The notes: generated from the sequence alone by a model not told the origin. Counted from the stretch's first letter, positions 1 to 5,655 are shown. The stretch is DNA of 6,143 nt from Candidatus Eisenbergiella stercorigallinarum (GCA_019120525.1 DWUW01000309.1:1-6143); one strand, 5' to 3'. Made by a program: numbers and translations.

Positions 1-1
1 C

Positions 2-1198
2 CTTTCCGTCTATCTGGACGCCATCATCTGGATCATCAACCCCTCCGGCCGCATGATCCTGGATACGGCCACTCCGGTGGAGCTGGAAAATCCCCGCATC
101 GTGGAAGGCTTCAACGCCACCGATTTCGCCGGCTCCTACTATACGGTGGGAAATTTTTACGGAAGCTTTGACGGGGACATGCTCAGCGTCTTCGCCCCCA
201 TCACCTCCAATTTCAAGGTGAGCGGCTATGTGGTCATCCACACCTCCATGGCGGAGCTGAAGATAACCAGCGAGGGGATCCTGAGCATTACCTACATCAT
301 CCTGGTCATCCTTTTTCTGCTGTCCCTGATCATCCTGATCTTTTTCACGGAAATGGTCTATCAGCCCCTGCGCCGGATCACGGAGGCCACGGAGCAGTAT
401 GCCGCCGGGAACATGCGTTATGAGATCCAGGTGGACAGCGAGGACGAAATGGGCTATCTTGCCGCAACCCTTTCCTATATGGCAAGCGAGATCGCGCGCA
501 GCGAGGATAACCAGAAAAAATTCATCGCCAACGTTTCCCACGATTTCCGCTCGCCCCTGACCTCCATCCACGGCTACTTGGAGGCCATGCTGGACGGCAC
601 CATCCCGCCGGAGCTGTATGAGAAATACCTGCATATCGTGCTGAACGAGACCGACCGGCTGACCAAGCTGACCAACAGCCTGCTCACCTTAAACAACCTG
701 AATACAAGGGGGATGGTCCTGGAGAAAACGGACTTTGACCTGAACACGGTGATCCGGGACACGGCGGCCTCCTTTGAGGGAACCTGCCAGCAGAAGCATA
801 TTTCCATCGAGCTGGTGCTTACCGGCGACCAGCTTTTTGTCAACGCGGATATGGGAAAGATCCAGCAGGTGCTCTACAACCTTCTGGACAACGCCATTAA
901 ATTCTCCCACAACGACTCGTCCATAAAGATCGAGACTACGGAAAAGAACACGAAGGTTTTCGTCTCCGTCAGGGACCAGGGCATCGGTATTCCGAGAGAC
1001 AGCCTGAAGCTGATCTGGGACCGTTTTTACAAGACCGACCTTTCCAGGGGCAAGGATAAGAAGGGTACCGGCCTGGGGCTTTCCATCACAAAGGAGATCA
1101 TCCAGGCGCACAATGAAAATATCAATGTCATCAGCACGGAGGGCGAGGGAACGGAATTCATTTTCAGCCTCCCCCTGTCCGAGGAGGATGACGAATGA
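2..1198 (+). CDS. Sensor histidine kinase, membrane-bound (5' partial)
   Basis: The reading frame is open from base 2, so the true start is upstream; 17 codons precede the first visible ATG at 53. Residue numbers here count from that Met. Residues about 1-75 are the end of an extracytoplasmic sensor region. A transmembrane helix spans about 78-100. A HAMP linker follows (about 101-155, with the QPLRRIT start). The HisKA box is FIANVSHDFRSPLTSI, with phospho-acceptor His163. The HATPase domain has the N box NLLDNAIKFS (276-285), the G1 box DQGIGIP (308-314), the F box WDRFYK and the G2 box GTGLGLSI (338-345). All catalytic boxes are intact, so it should autophosphorylate and pass phosphate to a response regulator, which is probably encoded just upstream outside the window. 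The H box reads HDFRSP rather than the commoner HELRTP. The signal sensed cannot be told. It ends with TGA and converges on the radical SAM gene. Confidence 0.95.
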   Translation, partial: LSVYLDAIIWIINPSGRMILDTATPVELENPRIVEGFNATDFAGSYYTVGNFYGSFDGDMLSVFAPITSNFKVSGYVVIHTSMAELKITSEGILSITYIILVILFLLSLIILIFFTEMVYQPLRRITEATEQYAAGNMRYEIQVDSEDEMGYLAATLSYMASEIARSEDNQKKFIANVSHDFRSPLTSIHGYLEAMLDGTIPPELYEKYLHIVLNETDRLTKLTNSLLTLNNLNTRGMVLEKTDFDLNTVIRDTAASFEGTCQQKHISIELVLTGDQLFVNADMGKIQQVLYNLLDNAIKFSHNDSSIKIETTEKNTKVFVSVRDQGIGIPRDSLKLIWDRFYKTDLSRGKDKKGTGLGLSITKEIIQAHNENINVISTEGEGTEFIFSLPLSEEDDE

Positions 1199-1227
1199 TT
1201 TTTCTGCCGGAAAAAAAGGGCGAAAAA

Positions 1228-1260
1228 GGGCCGCACACAGAAAAACGCTGCGTGCGGCCC
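1228..1260. terminator. Bidirectional intrinsic terminator between convergent genes
   Basis: A perfect 9-bp stem, GGGCCGCAC (1228-1236) with GTGCGGCCC (1252-1260), is extended inward past one A-C mismatch by CAG/CTG. On the minus strand it is followed by TTTTT, then CGCCC and a run of seven T (from the A-runs at 1223-1227 and just upstream), a classic strong terminator for the radical SAM gene. On the plus strand it is followed by TTATCTTTATAT, a weaker U-rich tail that would serve the histidine kinase. It sits in the 82-bp gap between the two stop codons. Confidence 0.88.
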
Positions 1261-1280
1261 TTATCTTTATATCCCTGTCT

Positions 1281-2279
1281 TTATATTCCGGTTTCCAGCC
1301 CTGTTCCATCCCACAGCGGGACGAAGCTCTCGCTGGCCGTCCCTCCTTCCTGTATAAAGCCGTTCTCGATGCCAAGGGCAATGGCAGAATCCACCAGCCG
1401 GCCATAGACGCCTGCGCTCACCCGGCGGTTCAGCTCCGGATATGCTTCCAGACGCCGCACGGGCGTATACTGGTTCATGATGCTGATATAGATCCGGTTT
1501 CCATACGTTTCATGCAGATAACGCAGTACCCTGCGGGAATCCATGCTCTGTCCGGGCAGCAGCAGATGGCGGACGATTACGCCGCGTCTCATCAGCCTTT
1601 CCCCGTCGGCATTCTCTTCAAACACAGCCTCCGGCACCTGCCTGACCATCTCCGCGATCGCCTCACAGGCCGTTTCAAAATAATCCGGCGCATGGGAATA
1701 GCGCTCCGCAGGCTCTTTTGACGCGTATTTCAGGTCGGGCAGATAAAGATCCACCAGCCCCTCCATCAGCTTCAGCGTTTCCGCCTTTTCATAGCTTCCC
1801 GTATTGTATACCACCGGGATCTTCAGCCCCTCTTTTTTGGAAAGCCGCAGCGCAGCGGCAATCTGCGGGACAAAATGAGTGGGTGTCACCAGATTGATAT
1901 TGTTCGCCCCCTTCTCCTGCAGCCGCAGGAATGCCCGGGAAAGCTCCTCCACGCTCACCTCCCGTCCCGCCTCTCCTGCCGCGATCCGGCTGTTCTGGCA
2001 GAACACGCAGCGCAGCGGGCAGCCGCAGAAAAAGACCGCGCCCGAGCCCGCCCTGCCGGAAATACAGGGTTCCTCCCAGTAGTGCAGCGCTGCCCTGGCC
2101 GCCCTGATCCGCGCCGTCTGGCCGCAGTATCCCTTCTGTCCGGAAAGTCTGTCCGCATGGCAGTTCCGGGGACATAAGGTGCAGTCCTGCATTTTTTCCG
2201 CATATCCGTAACGGCGCGCTTCTTCCGTAACGCGCTCCCATTTGCTGTCCATATCCGGCTTCCCTTCTTTCCCTGTCAT
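1281..2279 (-). CDS. Radical SAM protein, PflX-like (COG1313 type)
   Basis: A 332-aa iron-sulfur protein resembling PflX, a homologue of pyruvate formate-lyase activating enzyme whose substrate is not established. An N-terminal cluster CTLCPRNC...GYC (Cys33, 36, 40, 52) is the family's extra cysteine set. The motif EEPCISGRAGSG leads into the radical SAM signature CPLRCVFC (Cys87, 91, 94), which binds the 4Fe-4S cluster and S-adenosylmethionine; an additional Cys85 lies just before it. Barrel motifs follow: NINLVTPTHF (about 127-136), YNTGSYE (158-164), LYLPDLKY (178-185) and MNQYTP (268-273). The C terminus SFVPLWDGTG is also family-like. The start was taken as the ATG at 2277-2279 because GGGAAGGGA lies 7 nt upstream. 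A GTG at 2297 and an ATG at 2252 in the same frame are alternatives. The gene follows the M20 peptidase by 28 bp and is last in the run, ending at the terminator. Family is confident, start moderate, substrate unknown. Confidence 0.9.
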   Translation of the reverse strand: MTGKEGKPDMDSKWERVTEEARRYGYAEKMQDCTLCPRNCHADRLSGQKGYCGQTARIRAARAALHYWEEPCISGRAGSGAVFFCGCPLRCVFCQNSRIAAGEAGREVSVEELSRAFLRLQEKGANNINLVTPTHFVPQIAAALRLSKKEGLKIPVVYNTGSYEKAETLKLMEGLVDLYLPDLKYASKEPAERYSHAPDYFETACEAIAEMVRQVPEAVFEENADGERLMRRGVIVRHLLLPGQSMDSRRVLRYLHETYGNRIYISIMNQYTPVRRLEAYPELNRRVSAGVYGRLVDSAIALGIENGFIQEGGTASESFVPLWDGTGLETGI

Positions 2280-2286
2280 GATCGCA

Positions 2287-2295
2287 TCCCTTCCC
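2287..2295 (-). promoter_or_regulatory. Ribosome binding site, radical SAM gene
   Basis: On the minus strand GGGAAGGGA lies 7 nt before the ATG at 2279. It favours that start over the in-frame GTG at 2297, which would put this purine tract inside the coding region. The ATG at 2252 also has a GAAGGGAAG upstream, so a start there remains possible. Confidence 0.55.
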
Positions 2296-2307
2296 ACGCC
2301 GGGAACC

Positions 2308-3750
2308 TCACGCGTTTTTCAGGATCGTCTTGTAAAAATCCACGCCCATGGGCAGAGCGCCGATATAAATATTTTCGTTCAGGCCGTGGATGCTCTCATA
2401 CTGCTGCTTGTTGATGTACAGGGGCGCGAACCGGATGCAGTCGTCGCAGACATCCCTGTAATACTTGGCGTCAGTGCCGCCGGTCATCACGTAGGGGCTC
2501 ACGCCCACGCCGGGATAGATCTCTCCGATGATCCGCTCCACCAGCCGGAAGGCGTCTCCCCTGTAATCCACCACCGGACAGGGATAATCCTTATAAAGCA
2601 CTTCGGTTTCCAGGTTGAATTTCTTCGCCATATCGGTGATGAGGGCGATGCTCTCATCCGTGGGCTGATGAGGAATGAAGCGCAGGTTCGCCGTCACATA
2701 AGCCTCCTGGGGAAGCACGTTCAGGCCGTCCGCGCCCTTCGCCATGGTAAAGGCGATGGTGGTGTGCAGCATGGCCGCGCCGGGCGGGCTGATGAGGGGC
2801 ATGAGCTTAATGAGCAGGGGCTTAAACAGCCAGAGGTTGGCAAATACCAGCTTCATGCCGAAGACCATGTTGGGAGTCAGGCGGCGGAACATTTCCAGAA
2901 CCGCCGGGCTGAACCGGCTGGTAAAGGGAGATTTTTTCTCCACTGCCGCCATGAACTGTCCCAGCCGCACCAAAGGCGTGTTCCGGCCGGGCGCGGAGGC
3001 GTGGCCGCCCTTGCCGCGGGCGGTAAATTTCAGGTCGCCGTAACCCTTTTCCAGCACGCCCACCATGGCGTAGGTTCCCTTCACGCCGCCGATGGGCTCG
3101 TCCAGGATCATGCCGCCCTCGTCGATGAGGAACTTCAGATGGACGCCCTGCTCCTTCAGCCAGGCCGCCGTCAGAGGCGCGCCCTCTCCGCTGAACTCCT
3201 CCGTGCAGCCGCTGGCGATATACACGTCGCCCTCCGGCACGAAGCCTTCCCGCAGCTTTTCTTCCACTGCGGTGAGGATGCAGAACAGGCTGGCCTTGGT
3301 ATCCACGGTGCCGCGGCCCCACAGCCTTCCCTGTTCATCCAGCTCGCCGGAAAAGGGCGGATGCTCCCAGTCGCCGTTCGCCTCCACCACGTCGTGGTGG
3401 CTCATCAGAAGGATCGGCTCCGCCTTCCCCTTCCCGCTCCATTTGAAAAGAAGGCTTCCGTGAAACACATGCTTTTCACAGGTCTGATGCACCAGCGGGA
3501 AAAGCTCCTCCAGAATCTTGTGAAACTCATAAAATTTACTCTTATCCGGATCAAAGCGGCTGGAGACGGTCTCCTTTCTGACCATCCGCGCAAGCCTCTC
3601 TCCGTACTCCCTCGCCCTGTCATTATCCTGAAGCTTAACCTTCGCCGTTTTAGCCGGCGTGGGCTTTTGCATGCAGGTGCGGATGAGAAGCACCGCCGCA
3701 AGAAGCAGGATCAGGATTAAAATTCCAAACAGAATGTAGCCTGCCATCAT
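2308..3750 (-). CDS. Membrane-anchored M20-family metallopeptidase/amidohydrolase
   Basis: A 480-aa protein of the M20 dizinc hydrolase clan, closest in style to the carboxypeptidase S / PM20D1-like group that cleaves peptides or N-acyl amino acids. The metal site is complete: H118 and D120 in SHHDVVE, D150 in GRGTVDTKAS, catalytic E184 and ligand E185 in CTEEFSGEG, D210 in LIDEGG, and H455 in SIHGLNE. The lid/dimerisation domain begins near GGHASAP (about 248-254). Residues 4-23 are one hydrophobic helix. The N terminus ahead of it is uncharged, while R24, K29, K34, K37 and K39 follow it, so the positive-inside rule suggests the catalytic domain faces the cytoplasm. There is no lipobox. Two ATGs are adjacent; the second (3747) is better spaced (6 nt) from AAAGGAG than the first (3 nt). 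It follows the 226-aa membrane protein by 17 bp and precedes the radical SAM gene by 28 bp, so an operon is likely. The exact substrate is not readable. Confidence 0.92.
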   Translation of the reverse strand: MMAGYILFGILILILLLAAVLLIRTCMQKPTPAKTAKVKLQDNDRAREYGERLARMVRKETVSSRFDPDKSKFYEFHKILEELFPLVHQTCEKHVFHGSLLFKWSGKGKAEPILLMSHHDVVEANGDWEHPPFSGELDEQGRLWGRGTVDTKASLFCILTAVEEKLREGFVPEGDVYIASGCTEEFSGEGAPLTAAWLKEQGVHLKFLIDEGGMILDEPIGGVKGTYAMVGVLEKGYGDLKFTARGKGGHASAPGRNTPLVRLGQFMAAVEKKSPFTSRFSPAVLEMFRRLTPNMVFGMKLVFANLWLFKPLLIKLMPLISPPGAAMLHTTIAFTMAKGADGLNVLPQEAYVTANLRFIPHQPTDESIALITDMAKKFNLETEVLYKDYPCPVVDYRGDAFRLVERIIGEIYPGVGVSPYVMTGGTDAKYYRDVCDDCIRFAPLYINKQQYESIHGLNENIYIGALPMGVDFYKTILKNA

Positions 3751-3753
3751 TTT

Positions 3754-3760
3754 CTCCTTT
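3754..3760 (-). promoter_or_regulatory. Ribosome binding site, M20 peptidase
   Basis: AAAGGAG on the minus strand lies 3 nt before the ATG at 3750 and 6 nt before the second ATG at 3747. Spacing favours the second Met as the real start, which shortens the protein by one residue. Confidence 0.75.
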
Positions 3761-3767
3761 CCGCCCT

Positions 3768-4448
3768 TTACAGCTTTCCCTTCTTAAACAGCACGTAGCC
3801 GATCGCCAGGGCCAGCGCGCCGGAGGGAATGATCAGGATGCTGGTCTGAGAGATCATCGACGGCACCAGCACGCACAGCAGGGTCATGAACAGCACGGGC
3901 ACCGCCGCGATCCTGGGGCTTTTGGAAAAATATTTCAGTCCCAGCGCGCCGAACAGGGCGGGTACCACGTTGTCAAAGGCCGGCACCAGCACCGGATTTT
4001 CCAGCACCGGGCGAAGCGGGATCATCAGCACCACGCCCGCCACGATGACCAGGGTGGTGACGATGGCGCTGGTGGCCACGCTGAGGGTGGAAATGATCTC
4101 ATTTTCCGGCGTGCCCACCTTCGTCTTCGCCAGATCCCTGGCGTTCATGGCGCAGGGGATCTTCATATTGGTCACGTTTCCGGTGATAAAGGCCAGATAG
4201 CTCCCGCCCGCTCCCAGCATGGGAGTATAGACCAGAAATTCCACGATCCCCACGGGAATATAGATGATCCCCACCTTGGCAAAACCGCTTAAAAAGCCGC
4301 GCAGATCCGGCATTACGCCGTTTGCCGCGCCGATGATAAAGGGAGCGCCCACCAGAAGGATCACGCTGACGATCAGCGTGATCCGGCCCAGCCGGTGCAG
4401 TCCCGCATTAAATTCCTCCAGAAATTCCTGCGCTTTTTTCTCGTCCAT
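3768..4448 (-). CDS. Uncharacterised polytopic membrane protein, partner of DUF5058-like protein
   Basis: I do not recognise a named family. The 226-aa product has about six hydrophobic segments (roughly 22-42, 58-76, 120-143, 160-172, 179-197 and 203-222). Its N terminus is acidic and amphipathic, and it ends in the basic tail FKKGKL. Between segments 2 and 3 is a conserved-looking stretch rich in Gly, Asn and Pro (TPMLGAGGSYLAFITGNVTN, then KIPCAMNARD), which could be a substrate or partner site. It lies between a DUF5058-like membrane protein and a membrane-anchored M20 hydrolase, so a two-protein transporter feeding the hydrolase is a reasonable but unproven idea. The start at 4448 has GGAG 6 nt upstream. 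An in-frame ATG at 4517 would add 23 residues encoded by the adjacent stem-loop repeat (SHSRFLFAPSLRSG) and is judged artefactual. The 17-bp gap to the peptidase gene indicates co-transcription. Confidence 0.8.
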   Translation of the reverse strand: MDEKKAQEFLEEFNAGLHRLGRITLIVSVILLVGAPFIIGAANGVMPDLRGFLSGFAKVGIIYIPVGIVEFLVYTPMLGAGGSYLAFITGNVTNMKIPCAMNARDLAKTKVGTPENEIISTLSVATSAIVTTLVIVAGVVLMIPLRPVLENPVLVPAFDNVVPALFGALGLKYFSKSPRIAAVPVLFMTLLCVLVPSMISQTSILIIPSGALALAIGYVLFKKGKL

Positions 4449-4454
4449 CTTAAT

Positions 4455-4458
4455 CTCC
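4455..4458 (-). promoter_or_regulatory. Ribosome binding site that decides the start of the 226-aa membrane protein
   Basis: GGAG on the minus strand with a 6-nt spacer to the ATG at 4446-4448. It lies three bases downstream of ACGCTCCGG, the segment complementary to the loop of the middle hairpin in the repeat element, so its accessibility could depend on that pairing. Confidence 0.6.
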
Positions 4459-4481
4459 ATTCCGGAGCGTAGCGACGGGGC

Positions 4482-4511
4482 GAAGAGAAATCGCGAATGC
4501 GATTTCTCTTC
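4482..4511. repeat. Perfect 13-bp inverted repeat (hairpin 1 of element)
   Basis: GAAGAGAAATCGC (4482-4494) pairs fully with GCGATTTCTCTTC (4499-4511) around a GAAT loop. No T-run follows on either strand, so it does not look like a terminator. It encodes most of the spurious N-terminal extension of the 226-aa membrane protein. Confidence 0.9.
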
Positions 4512-4521
4512 TGCCATCAGA

Positions 4522-4550
4522 GCAATTTGTGACGCTCCGGCACAAATTGC
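4522..4550. repeat. Perfect 10-bp inverted repeat with 9-nt complementary loop (hairpin 2)
   Basis: GCAATTTGTG (4522-4531) pairs with CACAAATTGC (4541-4550). The 9-nt loop ACGCTCCGG (4532-4540) is the exact reverse complement of CCGGAGCGT at 4462-4470, allowing a loop-to-downstream pairing (pseudoknot-like) in the minus-strand RNA. Confidence 0.88.
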
Positions 4551-4551
4551 C

Positions 4552-4587
4552 GTGTGAAAAATAAGCCATCGGGCTTATTTTTCACAC
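4552..4587. terminator. Perfect 16-bp hairpin, possible bidirectional terminator (hairpin 3)
   Basis: GTGTGAAAAATAAGCC (4552-4567) pairs with GGCTTATTTTTCACAC (4572-4587) around ATCG. The inner part, AATAAGCC/GGCTTATT followed by T residues and preceded by A residues, has the build of a bidirectional intrinsic terminator on both strands. If it works, it would end or attenuate transcripts from the DUF5058-like gene before the 226-aa membrane protein. It may instead be only a module of the repeat element. Confidence 0.5.
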
Positions 4588-4695
4588 TATACCTCTTTTC
4601 CGCCGTCCTCAGCAGCTCTGCCGCAGGCGGCTTATCCATCTCAAAGAAACCGGCAGCCCACATCCGGACAGACCGGACGTCCCCGCCGCATCCTG

Positions 4696-5430
4696 TTACA
4701 GGCTCATCAGCACGGCGGCGACCATGCCCGCAAGCATGCTGACCGCAAGGCTGAAGTTATCCAGGACCGCCATGCCCTTTTTATTGGTAAAATACTCGAA
4801 CACCGCCATGAAAATGGCCGAAACGGCCGCCACCGCAAGGGGCACGTAATTGCCGCTGCTGGTCAGCGTTCCCACGTAGGAGCCGATGTAAGCGCCGCAC
4901 AGTCCCACGAACATGCAGGTGGTGGCGTGATCCCCGAAGCCCGGCTTTCCGCCCTCCTTTTTCGGCGCGCTCTGTACCTTTTTCAGATATTTTTTCAAAA
5001 GGAAGATGCAGCAGAACACCCCGCTCAGGATGCCGACCGTCATGACCAGAAAAATGGTGACAAAGGCCGTCATGTTCATCTCGGACAGGCGCAGGCCGGA
5101 AAGCCCCACGCTCTGGGCCGCGATCTCCGCCACGTTCAGCTCATACTGCAGCGCGCCGATGACGGACAGGCGCAGCCAGGAAAGCGGGACGCCAAGCGTG
5201 CCGCTTAAGGCAATGACGCCAAGCAGGATGCTGATGGAGGGAAGCAGGGTGAAGGTGGCGCTGGAGATGATGGCTTTTTTCAGCACCTTTCTGTCCATTC
5301 CGATGGCGATTCCCGCCCGGTAGCTTTTTACCAGAAACACAAAACACATGACCGTAATAAAAGCGAGCACCAGGGCTACCAGCAGGTAAAAAAACCCGGA
5401 ATTGACGCTCGCAACGTATTCGCTGTTCAT
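4696..5430 (-). CDS. DUF5058-like polytopic membrane protein
   Basis: A 244-aa integral membrane protein that I recognise by pattern as resembling DUF5058, a family without a known function. Hydrophobic segments lie at about 12-34, 58-80, 120-146, 171-190, 196-214 and 225-243. The family-like core is the stretch SSATFTLLPSISILLGVIAL followed by GTLGVPLSWLRLSVIGALQYEL (about 56-98), including the WLRLS motif. A basic cytoplasmic linker (about 147-168, KKYLKK and PKKEGGK) separates two halves. The start at 5430 is supported by AAAGGA 11 nt upstream, a slightly long spacing. The stop is TAA at 4696. It is followed, after the 247-bp spacer with the hairpin element, by another small membrane protein and an M20 hydrolase. 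The two membrane proteins are similar in size and segment number and may act as a pair, perhaps a secondary transporter. That role is inference; the family call rests on memory, not a search. Confidence 0.8.
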   Translation of the reverse strand: MNSEYVASVNSGFFYLLVALVLAFITVMCFVFLVKSYRAGIAIGMDRKVLKKAIISSATFTLLPSISILLGVIALSGTLGVPLSWLRLSVIGALQYELNVAEIAAQSVGLSGLRLSEMNMTAFVTIFLVMTVGILSGVFCCIFLLKKYLKKVQSAPKKEGGKPGFGDHATTCMFVGLCGAYIGSYVGTLTSSGNYVPLAVAAVSAIFMAVFEYFTNKKGMAVLDNFSLAVSMLAGMVAAVLMSL

Positions 5431-5441
5431 AAAATCAGGTA

Positions 5442-5447
5442 TCCTTT
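5442..5447 (-). promoter_or_regulatory. Ribosome binding site, DUF5058-like gene
   Basis: AAAGGA on the minus strand, 11 nt before the ATG at 5428-5430 with an AT-rich spacer ending TGATTTT. Spacing is on the long side but no better start is near. Confidence 0.55.
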
Positions 5448-5471
5448 CTTAAATCTGAGGCCCGTAATAAG

Positions 5472-5483
5472 GCCCGCGCGGGC
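5472..5483. repeat. 12-bp perfect palindrome
   Basis: GCCCGCGCGGGC is its own reverse complement. It lies about 24 bp before the Shine-Dalgarno of the DUF5058-like gene. On the minus strand it is followed by CTTATTA, so it could be an operator or a weak stem; there is no real T-run. Confidence 0.5.
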
Positions 5484-5499
5484 AGGCCGGTGATCTCCC

Positions 5500-5531
5500 G
5501 TTTCCGGAGCCTTCCTGTTTCGGAGCCTTCC
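5500..5531. repeat. Two tandem copies of GTTTC(C)GGAGCCTTCC
   Basis: The copies are 5500-5515 and 5517-5531, differing by one C. The AGCCTTCC part of each copy is complementary to GGAAGGCT at 5568-5575, the left arm of the nearby hairpin, so alternative folds exist in the leader of the DUF5058-like gene. It could also be a paired protein-binding site. Confidence 0.6.
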
Positions 5532-5534
5532 CAT

Positions 5535-5550
5535 TCCGGGGATACCCGGA
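5535..5550. repeat. 6-bp hairpin with GATA loop
   Basis: TCCGGG (5535-5540) pairs with CCCGGA (5545-5550) around GATA. It is short but GC-rich and lies between the direct repeats and the longer hairpin. No T-run follows. Confidence 0.4.
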
Positions 5551-5566
5551 TGAGGGCTCTTCTCAA

Positions 5567-5609
5567 AGGAAGGCTTCCCGGCGAAACAAAAATGCCGGAA
5601 AGCCTTTCT
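5567..5609 (-). terminator. Long stem-loop downstream of ackA, candidate terminator
   Basis: Arms 5570-5582 (AAGGCTTCCCGGC) and 5594-5606 (GCCGGAAAGCCTT) form 13 pairs; the single mismatch in DNA becomes a U-G wobble in the minus-strand RNA. The loop is 11 nt. After the stem the minus strand reads CCTTTGAG, so the U-tract is poor and termination may be weak or conditional. A second small hairpin, GGCGCG/CGCGCC at 5626-5631/5635-5640, lies closer to the ackA stop. The rest of the 5431-5655 spacer holds no gene that I can support. Confidence 0.5.
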
Positions 5610-5655
5610 ATCCTTCAGGACGCGGGGCGCGTACCGCGCCGCCATCCTGTACCGT

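Larger units (their letters stand above)
4462..4587 (-). repeat. Modular stem-loop repeat element, three tandem perfect hairpins
   Basis: A compact 126-bp non-coding element between the two membrane-protein genes. In minus-strand order it has a 16-bp stem, a 10-bp stem, a 13-bp stem and then ACGCTCCGG next to the downstream Shine-Dalgarno. All three stems are perfect, with loops of 4, 9 and 4 nt. The 9-nt loop of the middle hairpin is exactly complementary to that ACGCTCCGG. This much nested symmetry in so short a span is what dispersed intergenic repeats (REP- or MITE-like) look like, and such elements are common in gut Clostridia, but copy number cannot be judged from one window. No clear target-site duplication is visible at its edges. 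The 108 bp to its right (4588-4695) hold only weak 5-bp inverted repeats. Confidence 0.72.

Noticed and set aside
689..1405. 238-codon minus-strand open frame spanning the histidine kinase end and the terminator
   Set aside because: It runs antisense through the conserved ATPase domain and across a strong terminator, and has no family resemblance.
1113..1721. 202-codon plus-strand open frame across the kinase end and the radical SAM gene
   Set aside because: It crosses the bidirectional terminator and lies antisense to the radical SAM gene; the product has no domain features.
2280..2297. GTG start at 2297 for the radical SAM gene
   Set aside because: It adds six residues that contain the likely Shine-Dalgarno GGGAAGGGA, and the ATG at 2279 is correctly spaced from it. 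Not excluded outright.
2242..3720. 492-codon plus-strand open frame opposite the M20 peptidase
   Set aside because: It is antisense to a gene with a complete metal-binding motif set. Its translation is low-complexity, rich in His, Gln, Arg and Ala, with no recognisable domain; the open frame is a by-product of GC-rich codon use.
3667..3750. Lipoprotein signal in the M20 peptidase
   Set aside because: The only cysteine near the helix end is in IRTC, which does not fit the lipobox because Arg and Thr occupy the small-residue positions.
4264..4557. 97-codon plus-strand open frame ending in the repeat element
   Set aside because: It is antisense to the 226-aa membrane protein and ends within the hairpins; it is best explained as chance reading of the repeat.
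4462..4587. CRISPR array or insertion sequence
   Set aside because: The hairpins differ in sequence and are not regularly spaced direct repeats with spacers, and there is no transposase or obvious target-site duplication.
5427..5645. 72-codon minus-strand open frame between ackA and the DUF5058-like gene
   Set aside because: It is made of translated hairpins and repeats, has no good Shine-Dalgarno, and its frame covers the ribosome binding site of the next gene.
5431..5655. Riboswitch or T-box leader before the DUF5058-like gene
   Set aside because: I looked for glycine-riboswitch and T-box signature strings and saw none; only hairpins and a short direct repeat are supported.
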